From the NCBI GenBank assembly GCA_003993805.1, contig RSEF01000001.1, positions 178,498,233-178,562,232 of the forward strand: a DNA stretch of 64,000 nt, written 5' to 3'. Of the stretch, positions 35,246-46,784 are shown in pieces. A program made the translations under genes and the position numbers. This stretch comes from Himantopus leucocephalus. Taxonomy: Eukaryota > Chordata > Aves > Charadriiformes > Recurvirostridae. Position 1 is the first letter of the stretch. The number at the start of each line of letters is the position of its first letter. A model generated the notes under the pieces. It ran no database searches. It was not told the origin of the DNA and saw only the letters and a list, made by a program, of their open reading frames with translations.

Positions 35246-35724
35246 TCTGCCAAAATGTGTCAGAAATTAGTAACTGCCAGAACTGGGAGACGAATAAATG
35301 ATATTTGTGCTGTGGTATATGGACCCAGGAGTGTGCTGTGCTCACTGTTCACGTGGGACAACTGACAATCCTGAGATAATTCAGGATTCTCTGTACAGTG
35401 TTTCTTTCATGTTCACGGACCCGATTAATCAGGGAATGCTATGGAGATAAGATAACTTTGTTAGTTATTGCTTGCAACTCAGCGNTCTGCCAAAATGTGT
35501 CAGAAATTAGTAACTGCCAGAACTGGGAGGTGAATAAATGATGTTTGTGCTGTGGTACATGGACCCAGGAGCGTGCCGTGCTCACTGTTCACGCGGGACA
35601 ACTGACAATCCTGAGATAATTCAGGATTCTCTGTACAGTGTTTCTTTCATGTTCATGGACCCGATTAATCAGGGAATGCTACGGAGATAAGATAACTTTG
35701 TTAGTTAATGCTTGCCACTCAGCA
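35246..35724 (+). repeat. 239-bp tandem duplication with a single N at the junction
   Basis: Copies 35246-35484 and 35486-35724 are the same length and differ at 12 positions (about 95% identity), 10 of them transitions. N at 35485 separates them exactly. An unmerged contig overlap is likely. The divergence suggests that different copies of a repeat, or divergent haplotypes, supplied the two ends. Confidence 0.85.
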
Positions 35725-35795
35725 AGGAGGAGAGAGTGGATATGGAGCAATGGGTGCAAGGGGGCAGCAAGTTACTATGGGGAGTTCTGCACTCA

Positions 35796-35801
35796 AATAA
35801 A
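35796..35801 (+). promoter_or_regulatory. Polyadenylation signal of the probable LTR
   Basis: AATAAA followed within 30 bases by a T/C-rich stretch, as in an LTR R region. Activity is unknown. Confidence 0.4.
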
Positions 35802-36049
35802 AACTAATCTGTTCAGCCTTTCTCCACTTTTGTGCCTGTATGGTTTTGCATATGGTTCTTGGTACCTCTAGAGCTTTTTAACCAGCACAGCAGGGTAGGT
35901 CTGCTTTTGCAGCAAGGTGGGAGTTTGGGTACGCTGCTCAGACATTAACTATAGCTGTTTGAGGTAACTGTCAAGGGACACAAATGACATCAGGCCATCA
36001 GAATATGAATAAACGGGGGCTGGTGTTCAAAGCACACCGTGCTTCGTCA

Positions 36050-36758
36050 GTGTGACCATGAGTGTGGGAACAGTGACTTTGTGGACACTGAAATTGTGAA
36101 GGACCAGCTGTATCAGCTGAATGTTCACGACTCCATGTGGCCTGATGGGATTCATCCCAGAGCACGGAAGGAGCTAGCAGCTGTTATGGCAGGATCTCAA
36201 TCATCTACCAAAGGTCTTGGGAGTCTGGGGAGGTCCCTGCTGACTGGAAGCTGGCCATTGTTATTCCAGTCTACGAAAAGGGTGTGAGGGAAGACCAAGG
36301 GAACTACAGACCTGTTAGTCTGACCTCAGTTCCTGGAAAAACTATGGAGAAGATTATACTAGGTACTACTGAAAGGCATTTAAAGAATAATGCAATCATC
36401 AGGCACAGTCAACATGGGTTCACAAGAGGAAAATACTGTTTAACCAATTTGATATCCTTCTATGATAAGGTCAGCTGCCTAGTGGATGAAGGGGAGGTGA
36501 CAGATGTATTTTTTCTGGATTTTAGTAAGGTTTTTGACACTGTCCCTCAGAAAATCATTCTGGACAAGTTGTCCAACTGTGGGATGAGTGGGTTTATGGT
36601 GCACTGGGTGAAGAACTGGCTGAAGGGCAGAGCTCAAAAGGTTGTAGTGAAAGGGGCTACATCTGGCTGGCAACCAGTAACCAGTATTGTTCCTCAAGGT
36701 TCAATTCTAGGGCCAGTTCTGTTCAAAATATTTATCAATGTTCTGGATGGAGGAGTTG
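36050..36758 (+). mobile_element. CR1 ORF2 reverse-transcriptase fragment, cut by a gap
   Basis: A 5' part of CR1 ORF2 that includes the reverse-transcriptase domain, so it comes from further upstream in the element than any other copy here. Translation shows [19 protein letters not shown], then [16 protein letters not shown], the catalytic-region motif [13 protein letters not shown], and then [21 protein letters not shown]. This is the order of fingers/palm motifs in non-LTR reverse transcriptases. The FADD-type catalytic motif would come next, but the assembly gap starts at 36759. A frame change at about 36280 joins an upstream stretch (36050-36280). That shift and the missing remainder make it non-functional as seen. 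It has a long uninterrupted frame (36284 into the gap), so it is younger than the relics at 5264 or 62540. Confidence 0.94.
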
Positions 36759-36858
36759 NNNNNNNNNNNNNNNNNNNNNNNNNNNNNNNNNNNNNNNNNN
36801 NNNNNNNNNNNNNNNNNNNNNNNNNNNNNNNNNNNNNNNNNNNNNNNNNNNNNNNNNN
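36759..36858. other. Assembly gap of 100 N
   Basis: Exactly 100 N, a fixed-size gap. The left flank is CR1 coding sequence. The right flank does not continue CR1, so the rest of the copy is probably missing. Confidence 0.97.
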
Positions 36859-39800
36859 TTTGTTTGGGAGGTGCTTTTACTGATCTTGCCAACACTAATA
36901 TTTGTGGCAATGCTTGAATTATTCAGGCCCACTTTGCTTAAAAACAATTTATGAAGCTACATAAATGCATGGAGTTACTAGGAATATATTGTCATACAGC
37001 TTGTCTGACTTGAAGACTTAACCCTTTTAAATAAGTTCATTAATGACAAAATCAAGTGTATAAATACGGCCTTAATTTTTGCAGACATGTAAAGTTACCT
37101 TGATGATTTTCTGAAATAGGTATTTTCCCAAACCAGGATCCCTCTCAGTGGTAGAGTTGGTGGGAAGATGTTTCTCTTCATAAAAATCTATACCAAGGGA
37201 CAGGATGGAACACTACAATGTATGGATTTTTTTACAGGAAAATTAACTTGTTAAAAAAAAAAAGAAAATGAAAACTTATCCTCAGTTTGGTTTTCCCCAG
37301 CAATTTTTACAGAATTTTTTAAATCCAATCTGCTGTCTGTAAAACAGCTTTAAAGATTCATGTGTGTGTATGTGCTTGTATTACAACCACAAACATTTTA
37401 AACTACTGAAAAATAGCTATATTGCAAGAAAGAAATAAACAACAATTTTTCTCATGGATATTTAGAAGTATGCACCAGTTTCTTACTGGATGAGTAAGCA
37501 TGAGGAACACCTAACAGTGAGACCTTTACCCTTTGCTGCAGAAGCTGGTGGAGAGTTAGAAAAGATGCTACCAGGAAAGAGTTTGCAGAAATCAAAAAAG
37601 CTGTACAGAATATAGAGCCATAGCTAGTGAAGACAGGGAAACGCTGATTAAAGTTACCAAAAAAACATTCCCTTTTTCAGTTAGTTACAAAAGAAAGGTG
37701 AAGCTTCTTGTCTTTTACATTGCATCCTAAATAATTCTGCTGCATATCTACCATAATTACCTAACTTTGTTTTCCATGAGGCTTCCCACTTGGTCCGTGT
37801 GCAAGCGTAAATCTTTGTATATATCTATAGATCTACAGTACAGATTGGCTTCTGCTCTCTCGGTTTAGCAAGAGCTACAGGAACAGGTTTGTAGGGTGAA
37901 ACACCATCGAGACCTTTACATCCATAATACATGTTTCAGGGGTTACCTCAGACCCCTTTCAAACCTTTGGTTTTGTTTCATCCAAAAAGGACCCTGTTCC
38001 TGTGCTCCAAGATTTTGCTGCAAAGTGAACCAAGGCATGCTACATAGGTTCTGGAAAATTTGCTCCTTAATTACAATGGCAATCCAGCCTAAAATAATAA
38101 TATAGATGTACCTTTCATCTGTCGGAGAATGGGTGGTTATTTCCTCACCTCTGTGTTGGACAGCATTGTTTGTAAAAGGGAGTCCTTTACTAGTATGAAA
38201 ATAAACCACATGGTTTTCTCATGTGGATGCCATACATGAAATGAAAAATGAAATTCTGGAAATGTACTTTTTGGGGAAACAACCTTATCAAATACTTGCA
38301 AACTTTGTTATTCTGTTGTATCTTAAAGATAACTCAAGGAATTTATTGACTGCTTTTGGTAATTTGTTCATACCAACCATGACGCACACACACTTGATCA
38401 CTATCTGTATTTTAACCATCTGTCCAATCATAGAAATTAACCTTCACAATTTGGCAGGTTTGAAAATGATTAGTGAACACAGATTTAATATTTTCCATAT
38501 TAGGTCTACAACTTTATGTACTATTCTCCTTTCTTCCTCATAGACAATAACAACCTTCTGCAGCTGATCATTTTTCATTTCTCATGAGCACCTTCTCATT
38601 TCTGTGGGGTTTTTTTCATTAATAATTTCAAATATCATAACAAGGCATTCAGCAACTTAGACTTTGAAATTAATACCTGATCTTTGATCTACTGTACTGT
38701 GTATTTCATTAATAGTTGCATTATGTTCTTATTGGAATTTTCATTCTGAAAGACAGGTTTCTATTCTATCTGTTTTGCAACTTCTAAATTTCCTTTCTGT
38801 GCTTTTCAGGGCGTGAAAAACTGAGGAGCAAAATCCATCTTAAGTTCTGTGGCAAGTTATATGCAAGTTTTCAGTAACATGAAATAATAATGTAAACATT
38901 TCTGCCACCAAAAGAAAGATATAATCTTTTTCTCAATTAATTTTCCAGACCTCAAGTGTAGTTTTGTCCCTGCTGCTTACAGGATTCTTTGGTTTGGTGA
39001 CTTAACAGCCTACATCTTCTAAAAAAAGGAAGCATTCAGAAATGAATACTTGCGTGGTTGAGGGCATGAGGACGTGCATCACTGGGAGAACATTAACTTG
39101 AATTCATCTTTTGAAGCTCTGAACAAAACTGGCACAGTGTTTATAAAACAATATGTATGAAATTTGTACGTGATAAAGACAACTACACATTGACGTCACC
39201 AAACGAAACTCTGAGAGACTGAAAAGCTGCCTTACATATATTTAGGTGCCCCTCACACCCTCAAATAGAACTCAGTCCACAGAGCAGTAGTGAAAAGGCA
39301 GTTTAGCAGTCAGAATGGAGAAGTAGGATTTGAAAACTTTTTGTTCCTGCTTTTCTAATGACTGGAGATTCTCACTGATGAGAACTGAAATAGGAATTGC
39401 AGAATTGATCTTCACCTTAAAATCACCCTCATCAGAAAACTAAACATCCTGTCTTCTCTCTTGTCAGGGAATTTTATTCATAGTCATTGACAGAACTGAA
39501 AGCCAGAAGCCTTATTAGACCTACAGACTGAAAAATTGGCTTATTTTAATTTGTCTTAAAGCCCAGAGCTGTCAGTGAGTACCTCACTGTCTGAAGAGGT
39601 AGCCTTAGGACATCTTTTGTCTGGGCAGTTAGTAGGATGTGCATGTAACAGGAAGAATGTACATGTACCCAAGGAGTGCACCGTACACTCCTTATCTTGG
39701 ATTATATAAGTCCTGTTGTTTAAGATGATCTGATAACCATATGCAATCTGAATTAACATCCCTCAGTGAGGCAAATTGTCCCTTACAATGTGGGAAGATT

Positions 39801-41829
39801 ATAGAATTCCTAAGGCTTTATTTGGAGAAAAACAAAATAAAAATTACCATTTTTAAAGTGTTTCTACCAGGCCCCTTAAATGATAGTTAAAGATTTTTTT
39901 GAGTTCCAGATGACATTTAGAGGTTGGAAATTCACTACTGGCTCTAAACTTTTCAAGGTTTTTTCAGGCTGCAAAGAACACCCATCCCCTGAAGATTCCT
40001 TTTTCTTCTGTATGGTTTTCAAGGCACCTGATACAAAATTCTCTATGATTTTCCATTTCTGAAAGTCTTTTCTTAGAAGAGATGGGAGTGATAGATTTCT
40101 TTCAACTCAGTTTTGAAAGATCTCTAATAAGAATGGTTTTCATTCTGCCAAAACTTAAAGTTTGAAGAACCATCTCACTACTCTGTCATATTTGAAGCTT
40201 GTCCCCTTCTTCTAAGGCATAAAGCTGGTCATAATAATTGCCCTTGTGAAAAACAATTAGCAGACATGAATCTATAACAATTGCACAAATCTTGGTTTTG
40301 AGACAGGTTGCACACTGACTAACAGAAACATCTAACATAGATCACACACAGTCTGGGAATTTGGAACACCTAAGCAAGGTGACTCCGTTCCTGTTATGTT
40401 GAATAGACTGGGAGAGGTGTTTGTGGAAAGCATCCAAGAGACACTCCTTTTTGTTTCTTTTTTTTCTCATTATATATACAGTTCTGCACTCTGCATCCAG
40501 TCTGGACTGTATCCAAACTCCTGCCCCACTCTGGAAATAGAATAATTATTTCTGGATCTTTTATTCACATGATAACGAGCAAACTGAATCATACTCAGTG
40601 TGCCGCCTCTCTTTTTCATGATTGGCATGTGATGACAGCACTTACTGAGGATAAGGTTCAAAGCTGCAGACCACAGCTCAGCAGGACCTGGGTGAGACAG
40701 ACAAGGGCAGGGCAGGCCACTTGCAGGATCTGCTGTCAGCTCTTCCCACGGAAGATGATGTCCTGGGAAAATAGGGGTATAGAAGAGAGAAAGATCTGGA
40801 CGGAGCTTGATTCTGCTGTTCACTTCCTCGGACGTATTTGAGGATCATCTTTACTTTCTGTCACTGCTGCTCACACATTTTACCTGCTGACTCTGCAATG
40901 CAAAAAGGAGGATTTAGCCTCTAGCTGCAGAGTGCTGTTGCCATCGGGCCACAGAGCCTTGAGATGTCCGCATCTGACAAACTGTTTCTTATGTTCCGAC
41001 TCTTCTCCTGGGTAGTTTCATTAATAACATACTGTATATAGTATAGTCAATTATAAAATCTGTGCATTCAATTATTCCACACATATATTTTCATAACCTA
41101 CTAATCCATCACAGACAATGAGGCATTTGCAAAAATATCTTACAAAGTATGACAAAAAGATTGGACAGACATATGTATAGACAGAGACTGGAAAGAAGAT
41201 CTAGGATTTTATGCAAAAAATTTGAGTGTTCTCTGTCTCGGAAGAATTGTATTCTACTCAAAACTAATTAAAAAAAAATCACTACATGAAGTGATACATT
41301 TCATCACCACTCAAATACATTTCTAGTCTTTGCTTTTAAACATACATTGGCATCTGCTTCCTAGAAACCTTTCATGAAAGGTTTCACAGTATTCTGCAAA
41401 TTTTCAAAGGACCTGACTTATCCACTACAACTTTGTAGAAGTTATAATAGAAGTCTATGTGATAGTTCTTGTTTTCTGGTGCAGGACATATTCAGATATA
41501 TTCAATATTCTGAAATTATGAGCTGATTCATTCTTTCCAAATATTTAGCACATCTAACTACATTCAAAGAGATAGTCCATTGTAAAACTGGATCTTTCCT
41601 GAAAACAGCATGTCTTAACTAAAGTATAGTTCTGAAATAACGTCAGCTCACATTATAACAAGAAGCATACCTGAGACTGCCAGTATGGAAAAACTCTAAT
41701 AGTTACGGAGTTGAGACTCAGTAGAGAGAATTCTTCCTTAGTATCTAATATGACCTTGTAATCCCTGACTCTGGATTCACAGATTTCAAACTAGATAGTC
41801 ATCCTTCAGCAGCATTAACTGGAAGCAAA
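36859..41829. other. AT-rich unique sequence, no gene seen
   Basis: No interspersed repeat is recognised. An A run lies at 37253-37263. A perfect palindrome lies at 41364-41385. About 40470-40980 is less AT-rich with open frames on both strands but no recognised domain. Confidence 0.5.
41364..41385. repeat. Perfect 22-bp palindrome
   Basis: The centre AAACCTTTCATGAAAGGTTT with a flanking G and C equals its own reverse complement. Its core TTTCATGAAA is close to, but not, the STAT-type TTCNNNGAA spacing. Confidence 0.7.
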
Positions 41830-42149
41830 CATTCCCTAGGCAACAATTGGAATCCTGTATCCTTTACATCCCAGTCACACTTCTTTCTCTTCAATTAGTA
41901 TCTAAATTTCAACACCATTTAACAAAAAAAACCAACCCTGATTTTGTGTGTGTGGGTAGATGTGTGTGCATACACATCAATATAGGAANCATTCCCTAGG
42001 CAACAATTGGAATCCTGTGTCCTTTACATCCCAGTCACACTTCTTTCTCTTCAATTAGTACCTAAATTTCAACACCATTTAACAAAAAAACCCCAACCCT
42101 GATTATGTGTGTGTGGGTAGATGTGTGTGCATACACATCAATATAGGAA
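41830..42149 (+). repeat. 159-bp tandem duplication with a single N at the junction
   Basis: Copies 41830-41988 and 41990-42149 are about 97% identical, differing at about four bases plus one length change in an A run. N at 41989 separates them. Each carries a TGTGTGTGTGGGTAGATG low-complexity stretch near the end. Probably an unmerged contig overlap. Confidence 0.85.
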
Positions 42150-44749
42150 AAATACTATTATAAGATTAACTTTTGCCAGCAATTGTGATGTTTCCCAGTT
42201 GTGTATTGCTTTCAACAACGCAAAATTTCCCAGTACCTCAACCTCCAGAGAAAAGGATTATCTCACTTCTAAAAATGTGCAGACCACTGGGCTGTACGCA
42301 ACACACCTCAACAACCAACAGATCTGTCCCTTCTTGAGACTGATCTTTCATAGGGTATCAGCAAGCCTAAAGAGATTTCTTGATGGTATGGTTTTTTTCA
42401 TCCATCACTTTACATTCATTTCGCTATAGAGGAAAAACTGAGTCTCTTACTTGCTTGGCTCTCCACAATACTGTTGAGGAGAAGCATACCTGGTACATGA
42501 TGGGTATCCAGGATACAAAGACATAGGAAAAATCACAAGTTATTTTAATTCTGTTGACCTGTAATTCTTGAAGCATCTTCCCCTTTTTGAGGAATTTCTT
42601 GGATTCCTTCATCCAGACCTTGGGTTTTTTTACCAAAGATAAACAGCAGAGTATGACAGGGTTCTGCTATCACAAAGTTGCATTTCTGTCAAGACTCATG
42701 CATTTGTCTTGTCAGTACAGCACACAGAAGACATGAAGAAAAGTTAATCTGAGTAGGGGGCTTTGACTTTAAGTTTTTTCTTGGGGTTAAATTCAGATAC
42801 AGAACAAATTTAACCCCCTAGCAGTAGCTGCTTCAGGAGAGAAAATAATTCTGATCAGACAGGAGTAAAAAGACAGACCACTCCTATCAGTCTGTTACTA
42901 TTTGGGAGTACCCCAAATAATGTCTGTGAGAAAACTGAATATCTCTCATGTCTTTGACCAAAGTCCATATAATGTGTTTAGATATGGAGAAATTACTTTG
43001 CTGGTTTAGTGGTCTCTCTAGTCTTTCTTTTTATCCGTATTCCATGGTACCCTGAAAATATCCTATGAAATAAAAACAGTTTAGAAAGCAGAGACCACCA
43101 GAAAGTTTTGTTCACACAGCTTCTACGATGTATAAATAACTGTATTTGAATCCATAAAAAATACACGCTGAGAATGGACTGATTAAGGAGAGAAGACTTC
43201 TCTTTCTAAGCCAGGTCCATGCAAATGTGGTTTTCCTTTCCTTTCTAACTACTCTATACCTGGAGTTTGGAGACTGAGGCTGAAGCCTGCAACAAACTTA
43301 AAACATTACAAAGTGAAATAAATGGGTCTCTTCCAAATGAATCCCAGATGATGCCAAGTGGGAGAAGATTTATGTATATGTTGTATAAATATTTAATGGT
43401 ATGGCCAAAAACCTACTGCCACTTAGCAAAAAGACATTTATCATTCCTGTGAAATATGACTTTTTAGCCAATAAGACTAAAGTATGTTAATGACCTCGAG
43501 TGAATTGTGTTGTTAGTCATTAAACATTTTCTGACTTCTGATTGGCCGAGTCACCTCTGAGATCACAGTCCCACCATCAGCCATAACTTATTCTGTAACA
43601 GCTGAGAAATAGGTCTGAAGGATTTTTTAAAAAAAAATCTATAAAATTTACTATAGACATGAAGCAGAACAAAGGTATATCTTGCATGTGAATTTCAGAA
43701 GAGCTGTTCTCTTAAAATTTTTTTACAAGAGCAAAAAATGCTTCATATAGCTATGTGAGAACTTACAAAGAACTTCACAAACACTAAAGTTTGAAGAAAA
43801 TTCCCATAATTTGTTTTAAAAGTCTGTTTTTTGCTGAATAGACCTTAGTCCTTATAACATGTTGAACTATTGATAAATGTTCTTTCCATAAAATGTTTTA
43901 TTTCAATGCCTTTTCAGGTCCATTGAAAACTGTAAATAATGGATAAGCCTCTAAATGAGAAAAAAATATGGCTATTCAGTTAAATCCATGCTGTTGGAGT
44001 GGACACACAGTGGACTTCAAACTGCTGCTTAGAGCTGAAATTATTTCTAGGAATTCAGCTGGTTCCTCAAAAAGGTGAATTATACCAAAGTCCCATGCCT
44101 GCACTGACTTTGTTTTCTTGGGGTTTATACTCAAAACACCTGGCAAAGCAGGGAAAAGGAGTCTCACATTTCCCGTCCTCTGAAACAGCAATGCAGACAC
44201 ATCAAGCCCAGCATGGCAAAGCACCACTGGAGGCAGCCGGCTGATAATGTGCATTGCTTACGTGCTGTGTGGGACTGAGTCCATCTGCTCTGCCGACACA
44301 GCTTGCTGCCCTCGGTGCAGATACACCCTTCCTGTTCAGGATGCTGCATTCTCCTCCTCACCCATTTCCACATCCTACATGACAGACAGCATCAGAAAAT
44401 TTGGCCCAGTAATTAAACCCAAGTAATTAATAGAGTACTATTGGAATTTCACAGAGTTGGATCTTCTTGGTCCTGAGCAGTGGTTTTTGTTAATTTATTT
44501 CTACAATGCAGACGTTTGTCAAAAGAAGTATTAACTGTAGGTGACACCTTAATATGCCATATGATTTTGTGGTCTGTCCTTCGGAACAGTCTACTTTCTT
44601 CTGTTGTTAACTTTCCAGCTCACTGCCACTCAGACGATAGATTGGCTGGTAAGTTGTCTCAAACACTCAGGACATTAACAAATTCTAATTGGCTGTGTAA
44701 TAGGAGCAGACAGCATGTACAATGTTAAACCACTTCTGAACCACCTATT
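42150..44749. other. Unique sequence, no gene seen
   Basis: No repeat family is recognised. A 30-bp splice-like segment at 44619-44648 was examined and not accepted. About 43480-43620 is repeat-free with ATTA cores and a CTGATTGGCCGAGTCACC stretch, possibly regulatory. Confidence 0.5.
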
Positions 44750-45260
44750 TTCTGTATGCAAATCAGACAGAAACAAATGTTTGGCCCCAGCTGGGCGAAA
44801 TGTCCCATTTAGAATTCTTTTCCTCTTCTTTGTTCTTTGATGTTCTGCAAATGAGCTTTAGAACTCCGCTCTTCACACAATTCAATTTTACAGGCCCATT
44901 ATCTGAGATATAATGTGGAGGTTAAATATATCAGGGCAGCCATTATGTGAAAATAATTAACAGTAATGAATAATGCACTAATTCCACTGATGAGAGATGG
45001 TTATATGTGTAATGAAGTGTTGGGGCAGCCCTGACAAATGAAATTAAAATATTTAAACACTGTTTTATGATATTACTTTGCTCATATAATTTCCTTTACC
45101 TACAATGAGCCACTTCGATTATCGTCATTATCTTGACAGCTCTGAAGGATGAAATAGTGCAGGTTAATGTGACAGCGATTAGTCAGAGAGAAAATCCATC
45201 ACATAAAGCAGAACAGAGTGAGGGAGAAAGGTCTCTATACTTTCCCGTTTCAAACATGAG
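44750..45260. promoter_or_regulatory. Candidate conserved non-coding element
   Basis: Repeat-free tract with a dense run of homeodomain-like cores (AATAATTAACAGTAATGAAT, then GCACTAATTCC) and GCAAATGAG-type POU-like sequence. No convincing open frame is present. The texture resembles developmental enhancers; conservation is untested. Confidence 0.28.
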
Positions 45261-46733
45261 AAGAATGATACCATCAACATCACTTCAATATTAAATGGAT
45301 AGAATTATCTTGTCATTCATTTACAACCTCTGAAGAACTACCTATTTGTACCTGCAAAGGAAAGGTCAGCCTTTCTTAATCATCCATAAAAATATGTTGA
45401 TGGATTCCTTATATCAATAATGGTGGCAGAAACAGAGACAGGAAACAAGCGAGGAAATTTAAAAGGAAAGCAATTCAGGTTTTGTATTTAAATCTTTTCA
45501 TTGTTTTATATTTTTAAGTTCTGCTTCACTCAGTGTGATCTTCAGAAAATGCACAGGTTGAAATGAAGTGAGAGTCTGACATACATTTTGTAGAAGTTGC
45601 TTCAAATACTGTTTAAATAGCGACAGGGACTGCTTATTGCACAGTTACTGTTCATATTTTTTTTTTGGTATGAATTCGCTATGAATACACACAAAACCTA
45701 AATATATTCATACAGATGCTAAAAGTTAGGCTAAAGTCAGATTCAACATTATAGTCACCTTATTTTCAAAAGTACTGAGCACACGTTGCTTCCAGACACA
45801 TCAACAGACCTGCAGAACCAGGCTGCTGGAAACAAGTTGAGTTTCATGGATCAGGCAGCCAGGTAGGAAACACGTGAGCAGTTAGGTACTCAGCAGCAAG
45901 GATCGTCAGAAGAGAAATAAGCAGAAAGTTGTCCAATCTAATCTAGGGAGAAGTGCAAGGGAGCACGTGGAGATCAGTCGCTTAAACCGATAGATCAGAA
46001 ACATGCATGTCCGAGCACCAACACACCCCCAAAAATGAATGTTTTTCCTTTCCTAGATGAGGAACAGGTTTGTGACTCCGATAGCTAACGCATTCAGTTG
46101 GGATGCTGTTTCACAGTCCTTGGTCAGATAGAGAACAGCAGAGATTTGAATCCCATATTCTCAAACGAAACCTGGGATTTAATTTTTCATATGATCCTTT
46201 GTAGAAGCACAGAGAAACACCATCTCTCACTGGCGTTGGCGTTTCCCTTAGGTGCAACCCATTAAGATTCAATTTCTTTCTGTAAAACACTTGGGCATCA
46301 GTTTCCTGTTTGAGGGGAATTGTACCGGCTTGGGAGGCGGGTGAACAAAGAAGGTGCAGCAGGGTATGTAGAGGAATCCCTCTTTTAAAATGTCAGGTAA
46401 GGGGCTCAGAGTCACCTGCCCAAAAAGTCATTTAAACTGTTAACGGTGTCTTTGGCCATTGCAGAAAAATTAGTTGTTAAAGCACTCAGGACCCTGTCTG
46501 ACTAAATGGCGTCTGAACACTGGGTTGTCTTAACAACGTGAATGGTGACTTTGACAGTGGTGATATTTTTACTTAGGTGTCTAAATACAGCTTTTACAAG
46601 TCTAGCTTTTGCCATCTGCCCTGAAAAAATGTAAACTTAACTTACAAACAAACAAACAACAATCGGTAAATTTAGTGAAGGGAAGCCTTTCCTGTTCATG
46701 CAAGCCAATATAATTGCAGTTGTTCTTACTATA

Positions 46734-46784
46734 TAATAGTAGTAGTAGTAGTGGTAATAATAATGATAATAATAATAATAATTT
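46734..46784 (+). repeat. (TAG)n/(TAA)n microsatellite
   Basis: About five TAG units pass into TAA units with one GAT interruption. Minus-strand translation gives a leucine run that is not a gene. A likely polymorphic marker. Confidence 0.9.

Larger units (their letters stand above)
35246..35872 (+). mobile_element. Probable LTR of an endogenous retrovirus, with an internal duplication
   Basis: The right part has LTR-like 3' architecture. A GGAGATAAGATAACTTTGTT stretch comes first, then a purine-rich segment, then AATAAA at 35796-35801, then a pyrimidine-rich R/U5-like region ending near TTGGTACCTCTAG at about 35870. The order resembles avian ERV LTRs from memory. The left boundary is uncertain because 35246-35484 is repeated at 35486-35724 across a single N. 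No retroviral coding sequence is attached. Assignment to a family needs a repeat library. Confidence 0.45.

Noticed and set aside
38223..38543. 106-codon plus-strand open frame in AT-rich DNA
   Set aside because: Low-information hydrophobic composition, no splice boundaries, no recognised domain.
44619..44648. 30-bp micro-exon candidate between a TTAACTTTCCAG acceptor and GTAAGT
   Set aside because: Splice sites look good, but ten codons give no coding evidence; chance pairs of this kind are common.
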